A stretch of 34,644 bases of DNA. Source: Deltaproteobacteria bacterium (GTDB lineage Bacteria > Myxococcota_A > Polyangia > Polyangiales > Polyangiaceae). Below the pieces are notes generated by a model, which was not told the DNA's origin, made no database searches, and saw nothing but the letters and a program-made list of their open reading frames with translations. The stretch is taken from NCBI GenBank assembly GCA_016875405.1, contig VGRJ01000041.1, forward strand, positions 1 through 34,644, read 5' to 3'. A program made the position numbers and the translations under genes. Positions 32,566-34,644 of this stretch are shown piece by piece; the stretch's first letter is position 1, and each line of letters starts with the position of its first letter.

Positions 32566-33348
32566 TCAAGGGAGAGCAGCAGAGCCGGCGCAGCGAAAGC
32601 CAAGGTTGTCGCGCTGGTTCGAGGGAACGCCCCCGTCGCGGGTGGCGGAGCGGACGATCGACGGGTCGTCGCTGAGCCAGCCGCCGCCGCGGTCGACGCG
32701 GGCTGAGCCTGCCTGAGTCGACGTCCACTCCCAGACGTTTCCTGACATATCGTCAAGATCAAACGGCGAGCGGCCCTTGGGGTACGCGCCCACGGGGCAG
32801 GTGGAGCTGGGCTTGCCTTCGCCATAACGATTCCAGCAGAGCTGGTCGCTCGGCGCCGCGTTGCCCCAGGGAAAGAGGCGACCGTCCGTGCCGCGCGCGG
32901 CGTACTCCCACTCCTGCTCCGTGGGGAGGCGCAGGCCCTGGGCCGTGCAGTAGGCGTCGGCCTGGTCCCAGTCGACGCAGTTGATGGGGTGCTGCTCGCG
33001 CCCCGCGACGCCCGCGTTGCAGGTGTTCGTGAAGGTGCCCGCCGGCGTGCACTTGGCTGCCTTGACGCAGGCGGCGTAGGCCGCCGTCGTCACCTCGGTG
33101 CGGCTCATGCAGAAGGCGTCGACCGTGACCTGGCCGGCCTTCGCCGTGTTCTCGTCGTCGCCCATCGTGAAGGTGCCCGCGGGGATGAGGGCCATCCCTT
33201 GCTTGCACGTTGGCTTCGCTACCGGCGTGGGCTTCGCTACCGGCGTGGGCTTCGCTACCGGCGTGGGCTTCGCTACCGGCGTGGGCTTCGCGCATGCCGC
33301 GAAGCCGAGCCCCGCCACCATCGTCCCCACCAGGAGTTGCGTTCGCAT
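32566..33348 (-). CDS. Formylglycine-generating-enzyme-family (SUMF1) lipoprotein
   Basis: 260 residues from the ATG at 33348. The signal peptide MRTQLLVGTMVAGLGFAAC gives lipidated Cys19. Four KPTPVA repeats then form a stalk, encoded by an 18-bp tandem repeat. The SUMF1/FGE-sulfatase domain follows: CKQGMALIPAGTFTMGDDE, VDAFCMSRTEVTTAAYAACV, HPINCVDWDQADAYCTAQGL, LRLPTEQEWEYAARGTDGRL, DDMSGNVWEWTST and RDNLGFRCAG, all in family order. True FGEs convert sulfatase Cys to formylglycine using a Cys pair. Here GFRC has one Cys near the usual place, so catalysis is doubtful; many lipoprotein members of this family are non-enzymatic surface or binding proteins. The gene is bracketed by copies of the 125-bp-repeat core. 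Confidence 0.9.
   Translation of the reverse strand: MRTQLLVGTMVAGLGFAACAKPTPVAKPTPVAKPTPVAKPTPVAKPTCKQGMALIPAGTFTMGDDENTAKAGQVTVDAFCMSRTEVTTAAYAACVKAAKCTPAGTFTNTCNAGVAGREQHPINCVDWDQADAYCTAQGLRLPTEQEWEYAARGTDGRLFPWGNAAPSDQLCWNRYGEGKPSSTCPVGAYPKGRSPFDLDDMSGNVWEWTSTQAGSARVDRGGGWLSDDPSIVRSATRDGGVPSNQRDNLGFRCAGSAALP
33212..33283 (-). repeat. 18-bp in-frame tandem repeat, 4 units
   Basis: Four identical copies of ggcttcgctaccggcgtg (plus-strand reading), with a fifth partial copy at 33284 onward, encode the KPTPVA stalk of the SUMF1-family lipoprotein. Identity at third positions points to recent expansion. Confidence 0.95.
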
Positions 33349-33407
33349 GACGCGCGAGTATGCCGCCGCGCGAGGCCCCTGGGAAGGCGAGCCAGGAGCC
33401 GGCGCGA

Positions 33408-33490
33408 GGCCAACACCGGCCGCGGCGCTCACACGCCGAGCGCGCTGCTTTCCCGCGTGACCGCCGCGAAGGCGAGGAGCGTTCGCGGCC
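33408..33490. repeat. Isolated copy of the 125-bp-repeat core
   Basis: This segment carries the unit-junction sequence found in the array. The 26 bp at 33417-33442 match 32517-32542 exactly. After a 19-bp insertion, the gccgcgaa...ttcgcggc hairpin arm follows (about 33464-33490; 8-bp stem here). The orientation is the same as in the array, on the other side of the lipoprotein gene. Confidence 0.85.
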
Positions 33491-33542
33491 AAAGCTCCAT
33501 CCGGTCACCGGAGGCGCGTAGAACACGGCGCCGAGCGGCTGT

Positions 33543-34502
33543 TCATGGCCTCCTCTTCGCTCCGGCGCGCATGAGGCACATGAGGTCGTCTGGCGCGCAG
33601 CCGTTGCGAGCCGCCTCGGCCTCGGACTTGAGGCGTCGACGCAAGGCGTCTGGGCTTGGCACGGCACGAACGTCATCGGAGTCGTCGGAGCAAAGCGGGT
33701 CTCCGGGCTTGCACGGCTTGCCACTTCGGCCACCACCCATCGAGCCTCGCTCATCGGACTGCTCTTCAAGGGCCCGCAGCTTCGCCTTCAAGCGTTCCCG
33801 CTCGCGCAAGCGCTCCGCGTGTTCTGTCGTCGCAGGCGCCTCTTCAGCCGACGACGTCGCGCCAGCAGTGGCGACGAGCCTGACGGTGACCTCGGTCTCG
33901 TTTCGGTCGCGACGCACCTCGAATGCCTCGCTGCGTGCGAGCGCCCCCGACTCAACCCGTACCTCCCGCCAGCCCGGCTCGACGTCCTTCACGCGACACG
34001 GCAACAAGGTGCACACCGGGCGACCATCGACCGAGACGTGCGCGCTGTCGACGGGCTTGCCATCCCGCTCGGCGTTGATGACGAGCGTCCCGCTCGCAGC
34101 GGGCATTGCCGGAGCGATGACGCGGAGGCCGAGGATGACAGCAACGGTCACGCCCCCGACCGCGGCCATGAGCCTCCGGCCGCTGGAGGGGGAGGCTGGC
34201 TCGAGAGGAGGGCTCGTCGCAGGCGACGAAACGAGGGCAGGCCCTGGGGTCGGCGCGGTCGGTTTCGGGCTCTCGCCGTACAGCTGCGGCACCGGCGCCA
34301 CCGCCACTGTCGCCGAGCCGCCCGTCAGCGCCGCGACGAGCGCGCGAGCCAGCTCTCCGGCCGAGCCGAAGCGTGCCGACGGGTCTTTCGAGAACGCGCG
34401 CGTGAAGAGCGCATCGACCGCGGGGCCGAGGCCGTTCTCGGGGGCGAATGCCTCGGCCCTCTACGTCGCGACGGTGACGAGCACGCCGGCCGCGCCGAGC
34501 AC
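33543..34502 (-). pseudogene. Ser/Thr protein kinase with PEGA-like domain, degraded
   Basis: An open minus-strand frame runs from 34460 to the stop at 33543. Its first part, GLGPAVDALFTRAFSKDPSA then RFGSAGELARALVAALTGG, is the last helices of a Hanks-type kinase domain. A Pro-rich linker, one transmembrane helix (LMAAVGGVTVAVILGLRVIA), a PEGA-like beta domain (GTLVINAERDGKPVDSAHVS and onward) and a charged coiled tail with GKPCKPGDPLC follow. Upstream, the same frame reads VLGAAGVLVTVAT then TAG (34461-34463), with another TAG at 34503-34505. The kinase ATP site and catalytic loop are not found before the window edge. The C-terminal part could still be translated from an internal GTG (for example 34307). 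Kinase/PEGA proteins with this layout are common in myxobacteria. Confidence 0.65.
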
Positions 34503-34644
34503 CTACGACCCTGGCCGCTCGCGCAGGAGCTCGCCCGAACCCGCCGGCCGCGCGTCGACGCGGAGTCGTCGCCCCTCTTGCGAACCGAGCGTCGCCCGTC
34601 GATGCTGAGCCTCATGTCGTCGCCCTGTCACCGCGCGCGGTTCG

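Noticed and set aside
32285-33490. Integron attC sites around a gene cassette
   Set aside because: The hairpin-bearing repeats around a small gene recall attC, but I see no GTTRRRY core and no integrase gene in the window.
32989-34608. A 539-residue plus-strand open frame with GLRYRR repeats
   Set aside because: The repeat is the reverse of the KPTPVA stalk; the frame crosses two clear minus-strand genes and an intergenic repeat, and it has Ser/Arg-rich shadow composition.

Overview
The window is very GC-rich, with strong G/C preference at third codon positions and many GTG starts. It is full of lipoproteins, secreted enzymes, TPR proteins and a Ser/Thr-kinase remnant with a PEGA-like domain. 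This points to a large-genome Myxococcota (deltaproteobacterial, Polyangia-like) chromosome. That assignment is inferred from gene content and composition; no rRNA or other marker is present. I saw no tRNA, rRNA, CRISPR array, integrase or intact transposase.

Layout. 1-1139: 3' part of an Mrr-like restriction-endonuclease-fold protein with an Arg/Gly/Glu repeat region. 1188-11808: eight genes on the plus strand. A LolA/LolB-like lipoprotein is followed by a tightly packed run: DUF4377 lipoprotein, astacin metalloprotease, unknown protein, DUF58 protein, membrane transglutaminase, MoxR AAA+ ATPase and exported TPR protein. 11854-13571 (minus): glycerophosphodiester phosphodiesterase and a DHH phosphoesterase, overlapping by 4 bp. 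13645-15465: Omp85-like outer-membrane protein. 15503-15803: broken MerR regulator. 15904-19626 (minus): smc. 20046-20456: FmdB-type zinc ribbon with a serine-rich repeat tail. 20537-24554 (minus): TPR protein, tex, and an exported unknown protein. 24555-25055: relics. 25056-27363 (minus): Cys-rich lipoprotein and a frameshifted membrane MutS-like ATPase. 27412-28911: HAD-type 5'-nucleotidase. 28949-30049 (minus): alpha/beta hydrolase. 30084-31347: cation diffusion facilitator and a small membrane protein. 31727-32107: lysine-rich orphan. 32108-33542: repeat-rich segment around a formylglycine-generating-enzyme-family lipoprotein. 33543 to the right edge (minus): degraded kinase with PEGA-like domain.

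The most system-like part is 2141-11808. MoxR ATPases commonly work with DUF58 (vWA-like) proteins, and DUF58/MoxR/transglutaminase triplets are widespread but poorly understood. Here the triplet is joined, by start/stop overlaps or very short gaps, to a secreted astacin protease, a DUF4377 lipoprotein, an unknown protein and an exported TPR protein. My inference is an envelope or secreted-protein maturation or crosslinking system. The other notable part is 32285-33490, where a 125-bp tandem repeat with hairpin-forming arms lies on one side of a small lipoprotein gene and a related copy lies on the other, in the same orientation.

Several genes are broken (MerR, MutS-like, kinase, the 24.7-25.0 kb relics). 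At least two frameshifts fit the loss of one G from a G-run, so they may be sequencing errors rather than true mutations.
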